The notes under the pieces are model-generated. The model was not told the origin of the DNA and did not search any database. It saw only the letters and a program-made list of their open reading frames with translations. Below, piece after piece: positions 15,801 through 23,175 of a DNA stretch of 24,114 bases. The position numbers and the translations under genes are program-made. This DNA comes from an uncultured Pelosinus sp. (GTDB lineage Bacteria; Bacillota; Negativicutes; Sporomusales; Acetonemataceae). The stretch is from NCBI GenBank assembly GCA_900542835.1, contig UQPB01000046.1, forward strand, positions 1-24,114, given 5' to 3'. Every line of letters starts with the position of its first letter. Positions within the stretch are counted from its first letter, which is position 1.

Positions 15801-17886
15801 TGTTATCCTAAGCGTGAAGGAAACGGGAGAGACGCTGACGTTCCGGAATTGGTTTGTCAATCCGTTAAACCGGATGGAGACAGTGCGCTTCGCCGACGGA
15901 ACCGTTCTGACAGCTGATGAAATCGATGAGCTGGCGCAGATTACGGGAACAGGCGGCAATGATACGCTTAACGGCAGCGATTACCGTTACGATACGCTTT
16001 CCGGCTATGAGGGTAACGATACGCTTTACGGCCATGCGGGTGACGATAACTTAGAGGGTGGAGCGGGCGATGATGCTCTCTATGGAGGCAGCGGCAACGA
16101 TAGCTTGGATGGAGGAAGTGGCAACGACAACCTGGATGGCGGAGCGGGAAATGACTCTTACCACTGGGGAAAAGGCTCGGGCAATGACACGGTTGAAAAC
16201 AGTGCTTTGCTGTATGGAAGTTATAATGCGAATACGGAATTGGGAGATGACCAGGTTGTGCTGGGTATGGGGATAAGCCCGGAATCAGTAGAGTGGGGGC
16301 GCAATGAGAGTAATGTGGTCCTGCGTTTGAAGGAAACGGGAGAAACGCTGCTATTTAGGAACTGGTACGCTAATCCTCTTAACCGGATAAAAACGGTGTG
16401 CTTTGTTGACGGAACCGTGCTGACAGCAGATGAGGTCGATGAATTGGTCCAGCTGAATTTGTATGGAACCAGCAGCGACATCCGACTGGCAGGAGGCGAT
16501 GGCAATGATCAATTGGACGGCGGCTTCGGCAACGACCATTTGGACGGAGGGGCTGGCGCTGACAGATTGTACGGCTATGAAGGCGCGGATGCCCTTGCTG
16601 GCGGCGAAGGGAATGATTATCTGGATGGAGGCAGTGGCGATGACTCCCTGGTTGGTGGGGCTGGCGACGACTATCTTAAGGGCAATGCAGGAGACGATGT
16701 TCTTTATGGTGGCGATGGGGATGACTATCTGTGGGGCGATGATGGCAATGACCGATTATACGGGGGCAGTGGCAATGATCTTATTTGGGGAGGGGAAGGG
16801 AACAACGTAATAGAAGGCGGAGCCGGAGGTGACAGTATTTGGAGTGGATCTGGGGACGATAGTATCCAGGGTGGCGCCGGTGATGATTTTATTTGGGGGG
16901 GAGATGGCAGGAATGTTCTGGACGGTGGCGCCGACAATGACCATATTTGGGGCGGATCTGGGGACGATAGTATCCAGGGTGGCGATGGTGATGACTATAT
17001 TTGGGGAGAAGCTGGCAGTAACGTCCTGAACGGTGGGGCCGGCCATGACTACATTTTTAGCGGCAATGGAGACAATCAGATATGGGGCGGTGAAGGCAAT
17101 GATAGTATCCACTGCGGCAGCGGCAATGATGCGATAGAAGGCGGCATTGGCGACGACCAGATTTTCAGCGGCGACGGGGACAATCGCGTCTGGGGCGGCG
17201 ACGGTGATGATCAGATTTACAGCGGCAGCGGCAATGATGTGATAGACGGCGGCGCTGGCGATGATCAAATTTATGGCGGCGATGGAGACAAGAGCATCTG
17301 GGGCGGCGCTGGTGATGATCGTATCCACAGCGGTAACGGCAATAGTGTGATAGACGGCGGCGCTGGTGATGATCAGATCTACAGCGGCAACGGCAATGAC
17401 GTTATAGACGGCGGCGCTGGCAATGATCAGATTTATGGCGGCGCTGGAGACAAAAACATCTGGGGTGGCGACGGTGCTGATCGTATCTACAGCGGCAGTG
17501 GCAATAGTATGATAGACGGCGGCGCCGGTGATGATCAGATTTATGGCGGCAGCGGTAATGATGTGATAGACGGAGGCGCCGGCGATGATATTCTCACAGA
17601 CAGCGGCGGTGATGATATCTACCTCTATGGGATTAATTCCGGCAATGACACCATTAATAACTATGCAGGTGCGGACAATAGTCTCGATACGCTGCAATTC
17701 CAAAACCTTGTTCTGGCCAGTATCGAATTCAGCCGCAGCAGTAATGATTTGGTATGCACGATTACGCAAACCGGCGAATCGATCCGGATCAGTAATTGGA
17801 CGCTGGGAGCGGCTTACCAGCTTGACCGTTTCCAGTTCAGTGATACAACCTTAAGCGCATCCGAGGTAGCTCAGCGTATCGCCTGA
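12832..17886 (+). CDS. Large RTX calcium-binding protein, type I secretion substrate
   Basis: A 1684-residue protein without an N-terminal signal peptide. Residues 1-145 are unassigned. Residues 150-290 hold EF-hand-like loops (IDLDGDGIE at 154, LDRNGDGIVNDGTELFG at 194, DVDGDG at 254), the FrpC-like region of many RTX proteins. Residues 340-545 are helical (LPYLQGFGNVDDLW, later LEKFFGQRF), also common in RTX proteins. From about 547 there are four blocks of GGxGxDxLx nonapeptides, each followed by an HCBP-related domain (ETGETLTFKNWF, FADGT.LTADEIDEL). An uninterrupted 42-nonapeptide array follows (1218-1595), then a C-terminal domain (1596-1684) expected to carry the secretion signal. ATG 12832 has GGGAG about 9 bases upstream. 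It should leave the cell through the HlyB/HlyD pair encoded next and fold on extracellular Ca2+. No toxin, protease or lipase catalytic motif is visible, so adhesin, surface-layer, biofilm or bacteriocin roles all remain open. Confidence 0.93.
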   Translation: MSDSEQDFQRELWKKRFSDLTGKLVSLPTTTAIAALVGLGYLNLSKPSDLVIASALIGEASLKEYVVKSAVEGRMRSSTDFLLDVLSNLQKVAGGWKFNSAVLTLETVERLKSLYDLYGSDEGESDGSEGTGSPFGNYDPWDGASDQFSPIVIDLDGDGIETVGREMGAYFDHDVSGFAESTGWVSGDDGILTLDRNGDGIVNDGTELFGNNTRLSNGTNAVDGFQALSELDDNADGWIDALDAAYTQLRVWQDVDGDGYSGMEELLSLEAAGIKALQTAGTKVNNNDAYGNTEIIAGCYEKLDGTIAKMSDYNFAVNTTHSVSNVGNVVEITESIKSLPYLQGFGNVDDLWQAVAKDSSGQLTELVQAFIAEPDPANRGDILDQLLAKWSGSENVAPGSRGSYVNAIQLSTLEKFFGQRFLQQGTQPNPGSQAATTLNKVYQDVKEYYYIRLLMQTTYAEWMEDIQFSWNDTTNTVCDNLTRMETRIEELLAVDYDSALSQVAEFGRIVKGLGLDQNLSDYSRFKDALGEKDLSLKIALENRVLFGSEKIDTLYGTTGGEAIFGRTGNDVLYGENGNDHLDGGVGNDYLEGGAGDDTYYWDKGFGNDTINNSVRHFWYGYLDPGSDRVVLGKGVNSDAIGWTQQESNVILTLKATGETLTFKNWFVNKHNRVKTVHFADGTALTADEIDELAQVTGTGGNDTLAGSDYRYDRLYGYAGKDTLYGYAGDDRLEGGAGDDALYGGSGNDLLDGGDGDDYLEGGAGDDSYRWGKGSGNDTINNSVLQYGSHGNYIESGNDEVVLGEEVSPEAVAWKQHESSVVLTLKETGETLTFQNWFVNPLSRVKTVRFADGTVLTADEIDELAQITGSGGDDTLNGSDYRYDRLYGYAGNDALYGYAGDDSLEGGAGNDALYGGAGNDRLDGGEGNDYLEGGAGDDTYCWGEGAGNDTINNAVLTKGTSGDYMESGSDQVLLGAGICAEAVAWSQNGDDVILSVKETGETLTFRNWFVNPLNRMETVRFADGTVLTADEIDELAQITGTGGNDTLNGSDYRYDTLSGYEGNDTLYGHAGDDNLEGGAGDDALYGGSGNDSLDGGSGNDNLDGGAGNDSYHWGKGSGNDTVENSALLYGSYNANTELGDDQVVLGMGISPESVEWGRNESNVVLRLKETGETLLFRNWYANPLNRIKTVCFVDGTVLTADEVDELVQLNLYGTSSDIRLAGGDGNDQLDGGFGNDHLDGGAGADRLYGYEGADALAGGEGNDYLDGGSGDDSLVGGAGDDYLKGNAGDDVLYGGDGDDYLWGDDGNDRLYGGSGNDLIWGGEGNNVIEGGAGGDSIWSGSGDDSIQGGAGDDFIWGGDGRNVLDGGADNDHIWGGSGDDSIQGGDGDDYIWGEAGSNVLNGGAGHDYIFSGNGDNQIWGGEGNDSIHCGSGNDAIEGGIGDDQIFSGDGDNRVWGGDGDDQIYSGSGNDVIDGGAGDDQIYGGDGDKSIWGGAGDDRIHSGNGNSVIDGGAGDDQIYSGNGNDVIDGGAGNDQIYGGAGDKNIWGGDGADRIYSGSGNSMIDGGAGDDQIYGGSGNDVIDGGAGDDILTDSGGDDIYLYGINSGNDTINNYAGADNSLDTLQFQNLVLASIEFSRSSNDLVCTITQTGESIRISNWTLGAAYQLDRFQFSDTTLSASEVAQRIA
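14926..16482 (+). repeat. Tandem 171-codon modules in the RTX gene
   Basis: The block beginning GATTATCGTTACGAC recurs at 14953, 15466 and 15979, exactly 513 bases (171 codons) apart. Each module has three to five RTX nonapeptides, a GNDTINN stretch and an HCBP-related domain ending FADGTVLTADEIDEL. A related first module, with a different RTX part, precedes them from about 14470. Modules two and three are almost identical in places: the about 57 bases ending near 15430 and 15943 differ at one position. That implies fairly recent duplication or gene conversion. Confidence 0.88.
16483..17616 (+). repeat. Array of 42 contiguous RTX nonapeptides with 36-residue higher-order period
   Basis: Forty-two 27-base units in register (1134 bases) run from RLAGGDGND to ILTDSGGDD. 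From about unit 10 (16726) the units group in fours, a 108-base period, with a pattern like xIWGGxGxD, xIxSGxGNx, xIDGGAGDD, QIYGGxGDx. Two two-unit half-copies interrupt it near the end (units 34-35 and 40-41). At the DNA level GGATCTGGGGACGATAGTAT recurs at 16846 and 16954, exactly 108 bases apart. The repetitive 27-base phase also leaves a long open frame on the minus strand (16756-17769), which is an artefact. Confidence 0.9.
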
Positions 17887-17907
17887 ATAAAAGGTTGCCA
17901 GTCATTG

Positions 17908-17943
17908 TTGGCGAGCGAATGCCTGCTGCTATTCGCTCGCCAA
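17908..17943 (+). terminator. Stem-loop between the RTX and hlyB-like genes
   Basis: A perfect 13-bp inverted repeat, TTGGCGAGCGAAT (17908-17920) and ATTCGCTCGCCAA (17931-17943), with a 10-base loop, lies 22 bases after the RTX stop. Only a broken T run follows (AAATTTTG). It looks like a partial terminator or a 3'-end stabiliser giving more RTX mRNA than exporter mRNA, as reported for other RTX operons. Confidence 0.55.
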
Positions 17944-17967
17944 TGAAATTTTGTATGGAGGATATCT

Positions 17968-20142
17968 ATGAAATCCAGTCAGAATGCAACCCCCGGACAA
18001 GAACGAACTGCGCCTCCGCCAGCAGTTGACAGTGGTTTGATGTGCCTCGTTACAGCTGCCCGCTTGCTGGGGATACCAGCCGATTATCAGCAACTGAAAC
18101 GCGCCTTTGCCGTCTCTGACGCTCCTGTAAATATGACTGATTTACTGCTCGCTGCCAGGGAGTTAGGGCTTAAAGCGAAACAAACCCGCACGCTGGCGGC
18201 TAAGCTGGCGAAGCTGTCGCTGCCCGCTATTATCCAATTAACTAATAATCATTACGCTGTTATTGTAAAAGCCGACGCCGAGCGGGTGCTGGTTTTTGAT
18301 CCTGGCAAAGAGCGGCCGCAGGCTATTAACTATGAGGCTTTAGCGGCTGTCTGGACGGGGGCGATTATTCTGTTGACCCGCCGTTTTAGCCTCGCCAATC
18401 TGGAACGGGAGTTTAACTTTAGCTGGTTTCTGCCGGTTATTGTGAAATTCAAACGCTTTTTCAGTGAAGTGCTGGTCGCGTCGTTTTTTTTGCAAAGTTT
18501 TGGACTCATCACACCACTGTTTACTCAGGTCATTATTGACAAGGTCTTGATCCATAAGGGTGTCACCACACTGGATATTTTGGCAATTGGCCTGTTGGCA
18601 ATCAATGTATTTGAGGGTATCCTGGGCATCTTGCGAACTTATCTTTTTTCCCATACAACCAACCGGGTTGATGTCATTCTTGGTGCAAAGCTGTTCAAGC
18701 ATATGCTGGCCTTACCGCTGAAATATTTTGAAACCAGACGGGTGGGCGACACGGTAGCCAGGGTAAGGGAACTGGAAAATATTCGGCAATTCTTAACCGG
18801 GTCGGCGCTTACCGTTGTTCTGGATTTGTTTTTCGCCACGGTATTTATTGTCGCCATGTTTTTTTATAGTGCCCGGCTCAGTCTAATTGCGCTGGCGGCA
18901 TTACCGTTTTTTCTTGGCCTGTCAATCTTTGTAACACCAATTTTTAAGCGACGCCTTAACCATAAATTTGCCTGCGGTGCAGAGGTGCAGTCCTATCTTG
19001 TGGAAGCCATCACAGGGATTCACACCGTAAAAAGCCTGGCGATCGAACCGCAGTTGAATCGCAAATGGGAGGGAATCCTGGCCAATTACGTCAAGGCCTC
19101 TTTTGCGACCACGCTGCTGGGGAATATAGCCGGCAATGCCGCTCAGTTTATTCAGAAGGCCGCCAGTCTGGCGATTCTATGGTTTGGCGCTCATATGGTG
19201 ATGGACGGCATGCTCACTGTTGGTCAGTTGATCGCCTTTCAAATGCTGGCCGGCAGAGTCATCGACCCCGTACTGCGGCTGGCAAATCTTTGGCAGGATT
19301 TTCAACAGGTCAGGCTATCTGTTGAGCGGCTGGGCGATGTGCTCAATTGTCCGCGGGAGCCGGCGTTTAATCCCAACCGGACCCTGTTGCCGCCGCTCAA
19401 GGGACATGTCGCTATCGACGGTATCTCTTTTCGTTATCGTGTTGACGGACCCCTGGTTCTGGATACGGTCAGTCTGCAAATTGCCGCCGGGACAACGGTC
19501 GGCATTGTTGGTCGTTCCGGTTCCGGCAAAAGCACTTTAACCAAGCTAATCCAACGACTATATATTCCCGAACGGGGCCGGGTGATTATTGATGGGATTG
19601 ATCTGGCCCAGGTAGAGCCGGCCTGGCTGCGGCGGCAGATCGGCGTTGTCCTGCAGGAGAATTTTTTGTTCAATGGCAGTGTCCGGGATAATATTGCTGC
19701 TGTCGAACCGGGCGCTCCCATGGAGAAAATTGTACAGGCTGCCAGGCTGGCCGGTGCTCACGAATTTATCCTCGAGCTGCCTGATGGTTATGATACCGGC
19801 GTGGGCGAACGCGGCACCGCCCTGTCCGGCGGCCAGCGCCAGCGTATCGCTATTGCCAGGACGCTGCTGAGTAATCCCCGCATTCTGATTTTTGATGAGG
19901 CGACCAGCGCGCTTGATTATCAGTCAGAACGGATTATTCAGGATAATCTACAGCAAATCTGCCAGGGACGGACGGTATTTATCATTGCTCACCGCCTCTC
20001 TACCGTTCGCAATGCCGATCTGATTGTCGTTGTGGAAAAGGGCCGTATTGCTGAGCAGGGCAGCCATGACCAGCTCATGGCGCAACAAGGTGCCTATTAC
20101 CGGCTTTACTCGCAGCAGGAGGGTAAACACGAATGCGCCTGA
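17968..20142 (+). CDS. Type I secretion ABC exporter, HlyB family, with degenerate C39-like domain
   Basis: A 724-residue inner-membrane exporter. Residues 15-135 form a C39 peptidase-like domain (DSGLMCLVTAARLLGIP); Ser22 occupies the position of the catalytic Cys in DCGxxCL, while H95 (NNHYAVI) and D111 remain. It should therefore be a non-cleaving substrate-docking domain, as in HlyB. Residues 150-460 are the ABC transmembrane domain with about six helices. The ATPase has Walker A GRSGSGKST (G515-S522), signature LSGGQRQRIAIAR (619 on), Walker B ILIFDEATSALD (D643, E644) and H-loop His675. ATG 17968 follows GGAGG at 17956-17960. It overlaps the hlyD-like gene by 10 bases and lies behind the RTX gene, its evident substrate. 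Confidence 0.93.
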   Translation: MKSSQNATPGQERTAPPPAVDSGLMCLVTAARLLGIPADYQQLKRAFAVSDAPVNMTDLLLAARELGLKAKQTRTLAAKLAKLSLPAIIQLTNNHYAVIVKADAERVLVFDPGKERPQAINYEALAAVWTGAIILLTRRFSLANLEREFNFSWFLPVIVKFKRFFSEVLVASFFLQSFGLITPLFTQVIIDKVLIHKGVTTLDILAIGLLAINVFEGILGILRTYLFSHTTNRVDVILGAKLFKHMLALPLKYFETRRVGDTVARVRELENIRQFLTGSALTVVLDLFFATVFIVAMFFYSARLSLIALAALPFFLGLSIFVTPIFKRRLNHKFACGAEVQSYLVEAITGIHTVKSLAIEPQLNRKWEGILANYVKASFATTLLGNIAGNAAQFIQKAASLAILWFGAHMVMDGMLTVGQLIAFQMLAGRVIDPVLRLANLWQDFQQVRLSVERLGDVLNCPREPAFNPNRTLLPPLKGHVAIDGISFRYRVDGPLVLDTVSLQIAAGTTVGIVGRSGSGKSTLTKLIQRLYIPERGRVIIDGIDLAQVEPAWLRRQIGVVLQENFLFNGSVRDNIAAVEPGAPMEKIVQAARLAGAHEFILELPDGYDTGVGERGTALSGGQRQRIAIARTLLSNPRILIFDEATSALDYQSERIIQDNLQQICQGRTVFIIAHRLSTVRNADLIVVVEKGRIAEQGSHDQLMAQQGAYYRLYSQQEGKHECA

Positions 20143-21524
20143 TGCTGTATCGCTGGTTGAAACGGCAATTGGAAACAGAAGAATGCCGCAGGCAAGCTGC
20201 GGCGAATACGAAGTTAAATAAACAGGAATTGGAGTTCTTACCGGCGGCTCTGGAAATTGTGGACACGCCACCTTCGCCACTTGGCAGGGCCACTGCGTGG
20301 TTGCTGATTAGCCTGTTCACTGTAGTGATAACCTGGGCTTGCATTGGCCAGATCGAGGAGGTCGCTGTCGCGACCGGCAAAGTGATCCCTTCCGGTTATG
20401 CAAAGACAATCCAGGCGGAGGATAAAGGTGTGGTCAAGCACATTCGGGTCAAGAATGGCAGCACGGTCAAGGCGGGCGATGTTTTAATCGAGCTGGATAC
20501 GACTCTGACCGGTGCCGATGTGGCGCGACTGACAACGGAGCAGACCTATTACCGGTTGGAACTGGCGCGGCTGCTGGCCGAGCAGACGGGAACGCTGTTC
20601 GCGCCTGCAGCGCAGGCAGCCGGCTTTGAGGACCGCGAGCAGCAACTGCGGCTTTACCGCAGCCGGCAGGCAGAATATCAGGCGCGGCTGGCTGCGGCGA
20701 GACAGGCGGTTCAGCAGGCGCAGGCTGCGTTGGATATTGGCGAGGCTACCCGGCAAAAGCTGGCGCTGCAACTGGAAATTGCCGTTGATCAGGAAGAAAA
20801 AATGCGGCAATTAGCGGCCGAAGGAGCGGTTTCGCAGTTTCAGCATCAAAATTACCGTGAACGGCGGATTACCCTGCAGCAGGACCTGGCGGCGCAAAGC
20901 AACGAGTTGGTCAAGGCAGGGCACGTCCTGCAGCAAAGCCGCGAGACCCTGAATAGCATTGTCAGCGAGCATGAGCGGGAGCTGATGACCGGACTGGTGG
21001 AAGGCCGCCGCCAGCTTCAGGGTATCGAGGAGGAATTAAAAAAGGCGCGGGAGAAGGAGCGGCTGAGCCGGATCGTATCGCCAATTGACGGCACGGTTAA
21101 TCAACTGGTGATCCATACGATCGGCGCGGTGGTGACACCGGCGCAGGAATTGATGCTGATCGTGCCGGACGGAACAAACATGGAAATTGAGGCTTGGGTG
21201 AACAACAAAGATATCGGCTTTATTTATGCGGATCAGGACGCTGAAATCAAGGTCGAAACCTTTAACTTTCAGAAATATGGCACCCTAGAGGCCAAGCTGA
21301 CGGAAATCAGCTCCGATGCGGTCGAGGATAAGGAACGGGGGTTGGTGTACCGGGCCGTGCTGCGGACTGATAGCGATCACTTTGCGTTGGCGAACGGGAG
21401 AAAGGTGTACCTGACGCCGGGAATGGCGGTGACGGCGGAAATCAAGACCCGTCAAAAACGGATCATCGAGTATTTTATGGATCCGTTTATCAAATACAGG
21501 AGCGAAGGGCTGCGGGAACGCTGA
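20133..21524 (+). CDS. Type I secretion membrane fusion protein, HlyD family
   Basis: A 463-residue periplasmic adaptor joining the ABC exporter to an outer-membrane TolC-like channel. A cytoplasmic tail of about 50 residues precedes one transmembrane helix (about 52-71, ATAWLLISLFTVVITWACIG). A lipoyl-like half follows (GVVKHIRVKNGSTVKAGDVL), then a long coiled coil rich in Gln, Arg and Glu (about 125-320). The return lipoyl strand is SPIDGTVNQLVIHTIGAVV. The C-terminal beta-barrel region has EIEAWVNNKDIGF and the typical KVETFNFQKYGTL. ATG 20133 lies inside the end of the hlyB-like gene with AGGAGGG about 9 bases upstream, so translation is coupled. It is the last gene of the island. No tolC follows; the gene on the opposite strand ends 6 bases away. 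Confidence 0.94.
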   Translation: MRLMLYRWLKRQLETEECRRQAAANTKLNKQELEFLPAALEIVDTPPSPLGRATAWLLISLFTVVITWACIGQIEEVAVATGKVIPSGYAKTIQAEDKGVVKHIRVKNGSTVKAGDVLIELDTTLTGADVARLTTEQTYYRLELARLLAEQTGTLFAPAAQAAGFEDREQQLRLYRSRQAEYQARLAAARQAVQQAQAALDIGEATRQKLALQLEIAVDQEEKMRQLAAEGAVSQFQHQNYRERRITLQQDLAAQSNELVKAGHVLQQSRETLNSIVSEHERELMTGLVEGRRQLQGIEEELKKAREKERLSRIVSPIDGTVNQLVIHTIGAVVTPAQELMLIVPDGTNMEIEAWVNNKDIGFIYADQDAEIKVETFNFQKYGTLEAKLTEISSDAVEDKERGLVYRAVLRTDSDHFALANGRKVYLTPGMAVTAEIKTRQKRIIEYFMDPFIKYRSEGLRER

Positions 21525-21530
21525 ATATGG

Positions 21531-21992
21531 CTATAGGTCCAGACGAAAAAATAAAACCTCTTGCAACGGGTTATGATAATAGGCGGGAATCTCGTGGAAG
21601 CCAAGTTTCTGGTATAGGTGAATCGCGCTTGCCAGCGTGGGGAGTGTATCGAGGCACATTCCGGTATAGCCGATTAATCTGGCGGCTTCAATTGCCTTTT
21701 CAACCAGTTTCTCGCCGGCTCTTTTGCCTCTGAAAGCAGGTCGGATAAACAGCCGCTTCAGTTCGCAAGTCGTATCATCAAACGGTCGCAGCGCCACGCA
21801 GCCGGCTAATTCCGTCTGATGATACGCCAGGTACAATCTGCCGTAAGGCTTTCCGTACTTTCCCGGCAGGCCTGCGAGTTCTTCGGCGAAATGCTGAAAG
21901 CTGAGGTCAACGCCCAGCATTGACGCGTATTCCTGAAATAATCGTCTGGCATCTGCAAGCTTGTCATCGGCTTCTCTGATAATAAAATCCAC
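21531..21992 (-). CDS. GNAT family N-acetyltransferase
   Basis: A 153-residue acetyltransferase using acetyl-CoA. The GNAT acetyl-CoA-binding motif A is seen as LFIRPAFRGKRAGEKLVEKA (R/QxxGxG/A type), preceded by the strand GCVALRPFDDTTCELKRL and followed by motif B-like LYQKLGFHEIPAYY. The start is a GTG (21990-21992) with GAGG 7 bases upstream on the minus strand. It converges on the hlyD-like gene with 6 bases between stops and no visible terminator. The acceptor substrate is unknown. It lies 121 bases downstream of the threonine aldolase-like gene on the same strand and could be read through from it. Confidence 0.87.
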   Translation of the reverse strand: MDFIIREADDKLADARRLFQEYASMLGVDLSFQHFAEELAGLPGKYGKPYGRLYLAYHQTELAGCVALRPFDDTTCELKRLFIRPAFRGKRAGEKLVEKAIEAARLIGYTGMCLDTLPTLASAIHLYQKLGFHEIPAYYHNPLQEVLFFRLDL

Positions 21993-22113
21993 TTTAGCAC
22001 CTCAACTGTTTTCAATCGCGACGATGGTCTGTTCCCGTATCGCCGCTTCGGCAGCCATGCCGGTTCCGGCCTGCGGCAACTGCGGCGCGAATGTGTGAAA
22101 AGCCGCGCTGAGA

Positions 22114-23175
22114 TTATCCGTTTGCCGGCTTGCAGGAAGGCAATGCCTGAATATCCTTTAGCAGCCTTTCCACATGTTCTTTTTTGGTCGCCCAGCTGGT
22201 GCAAAACCGTACCACACTGTGCTCTGGATCAATTCTCTCCCAGTACGAAAACGCATAGTTCTTACCTAATAGACTTAACGCCTTATCCGGTAGAATCGGA
22301 AACTGCTGGTTGGTCATGGAATCATAGCGGAAGGAAAAGCCCCGCTCTGCAAACGCCTGGCGAATCAGCATCGCCATGTCGACCGCGTGCCGGGAGATTT
22401 CATCATATAAACCGTCGGCAAATAAGGTTTCAAACTGAATTCCCAGGACTCTCCCTTTCGCCAGCATCGCGCCATTTTGCTTGATGTTATAGCGGAAGTC
22501 TTTTTTCAGGGCATCATTGATAATGACAACGGCTTCCCCCATTAATGCGCCGATCTTTGTTCCGCCAATATAAAACACATCGCACAAATCAGCAATATCC
22601 GCCAGCGATACATCGCTGCCTCTGGCAGCCAGACCATAGCCTAATCTGGCCCCGTCCATAACCAGCGGCAGCCCGCATTCCCGGCAAACCTTGCTTAAGG
22701 CGGTCAGCTCGGCTTTAGTGTAAGTGGTTCCATTTTCGGTGGGGTGAGAGATGTAAACCAGTCCTGGCTGCACCATATGCTCATGAGCCTCATCGTTCCA
22801 GTGCGCTTCATAAAGCTCGTTTACCTGCTGCGCCTGGATTTTTCCATCATCGCTTGGCAGAGTCAGCACCTTGTGACCGGTCGCTTCAATTGCTCCCGTC
22901 TCATGTACGGCGATGTGTCCGGTATTGGCGGCGACTGCCCCTTGATGCGGGCGCAGAATGGAGGCGATAATTGTTGTATTGGTCTGGGTGCCGCCAACTA
23001 GAAAGTGAATATCGGCGGTCGCTGCCTGACAGGCCCTTCGAATATGGGCTTTGGCGGCTTCACAGTATTTGTCCATTCCGTAACCCGGCGTCTGCTCTTC
23101 ATTGGTCTCCGTCAATCGTTTAATAATGCGCTCATGGGCGCCCTCCGTATAGTCGCATTCAAATCGTATCATCAT
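22114..23175 (-). CDS. Low-specificity L-threonine aldolase-like PLP enzyme
   Basis: A 353-residue fold-type I PLP enzyme of the beta-eliminating lyase / threonine aldolase family, which cleaves L-threonine or allo-threonine to glycine and acetaldehyde. The Schiff-base lysine is K207 in YIGGTKIGAL. The cofactor aspartate region is VMDGARLGYGL (D174), and the ring-stacking region includes VHETGAIEATG. The length fits the family (330-360). The first ATG (23175-23173) overlaps the marR stop as ATGA. A second ATG directly follows (23172-23170) and has better spacing (6 bases) from AAGGAG, so the true start may be one codon later. It is transcribed with marR, which may control it. Substrate preference (threonine, phenylserine and similar) cannot be told from sequence. 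Confidence 0.9.
   Translation of the reverse strand: MMIRFECDYTEGAHERIIKRLTETNEEQTPGYGMDKYCEAAKAHIRRACQAATADIHFLVGGTQTNTTIIASILRPHQGAVAANTGHIAVHETGAIEATGHKVLTLPSDDGKIQAQQVNELYEAHWNDEAHEHMVQPGLVYISHPTENGTTYTKAELTALSKVCRECGLPLVMDGARLGYGLAARGSDVSLADIADLCDVFYIGGTKIGALMGEAVVIINDALKKDFRYNIKQNGAMLAKGRVLGIQFETLFADGLYDEISRHAVDMAMLIRQAFAERGFSFRYDSMTNQQFPILPDKALSLLGKNYAFSYWERIDPEHSVVRFCTSWATKKEHVERLLKDIQALPSCKPANG

Noticed and set aside
16483..17616. Regular short repeats suggestive of a CRISPR array
   Set aside because: There are no spacers. The 27-base units are in frame, translate to calcium-binding nonapeptides and lie inside a clear gene.
16756..17769. 337-codon open frame on the minus strand opposite the RTX array
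   Set aside because: The 27-base repeat keeps the opposite frame free of stops. The predicted product is a low-complexity repeat of Ile, Ala and Val with no family resemblance.
21995..22110. Open minus-strand tail (MAAEAAIREQTIVAIENS then stop) between ltaE and the GNAT gene
   Set aside because: It has no start context and only about 45 open codons overlapping the end of the aldolase gene. It could be a remnant of a gene end, but chance in GC-rich DNA explains it.
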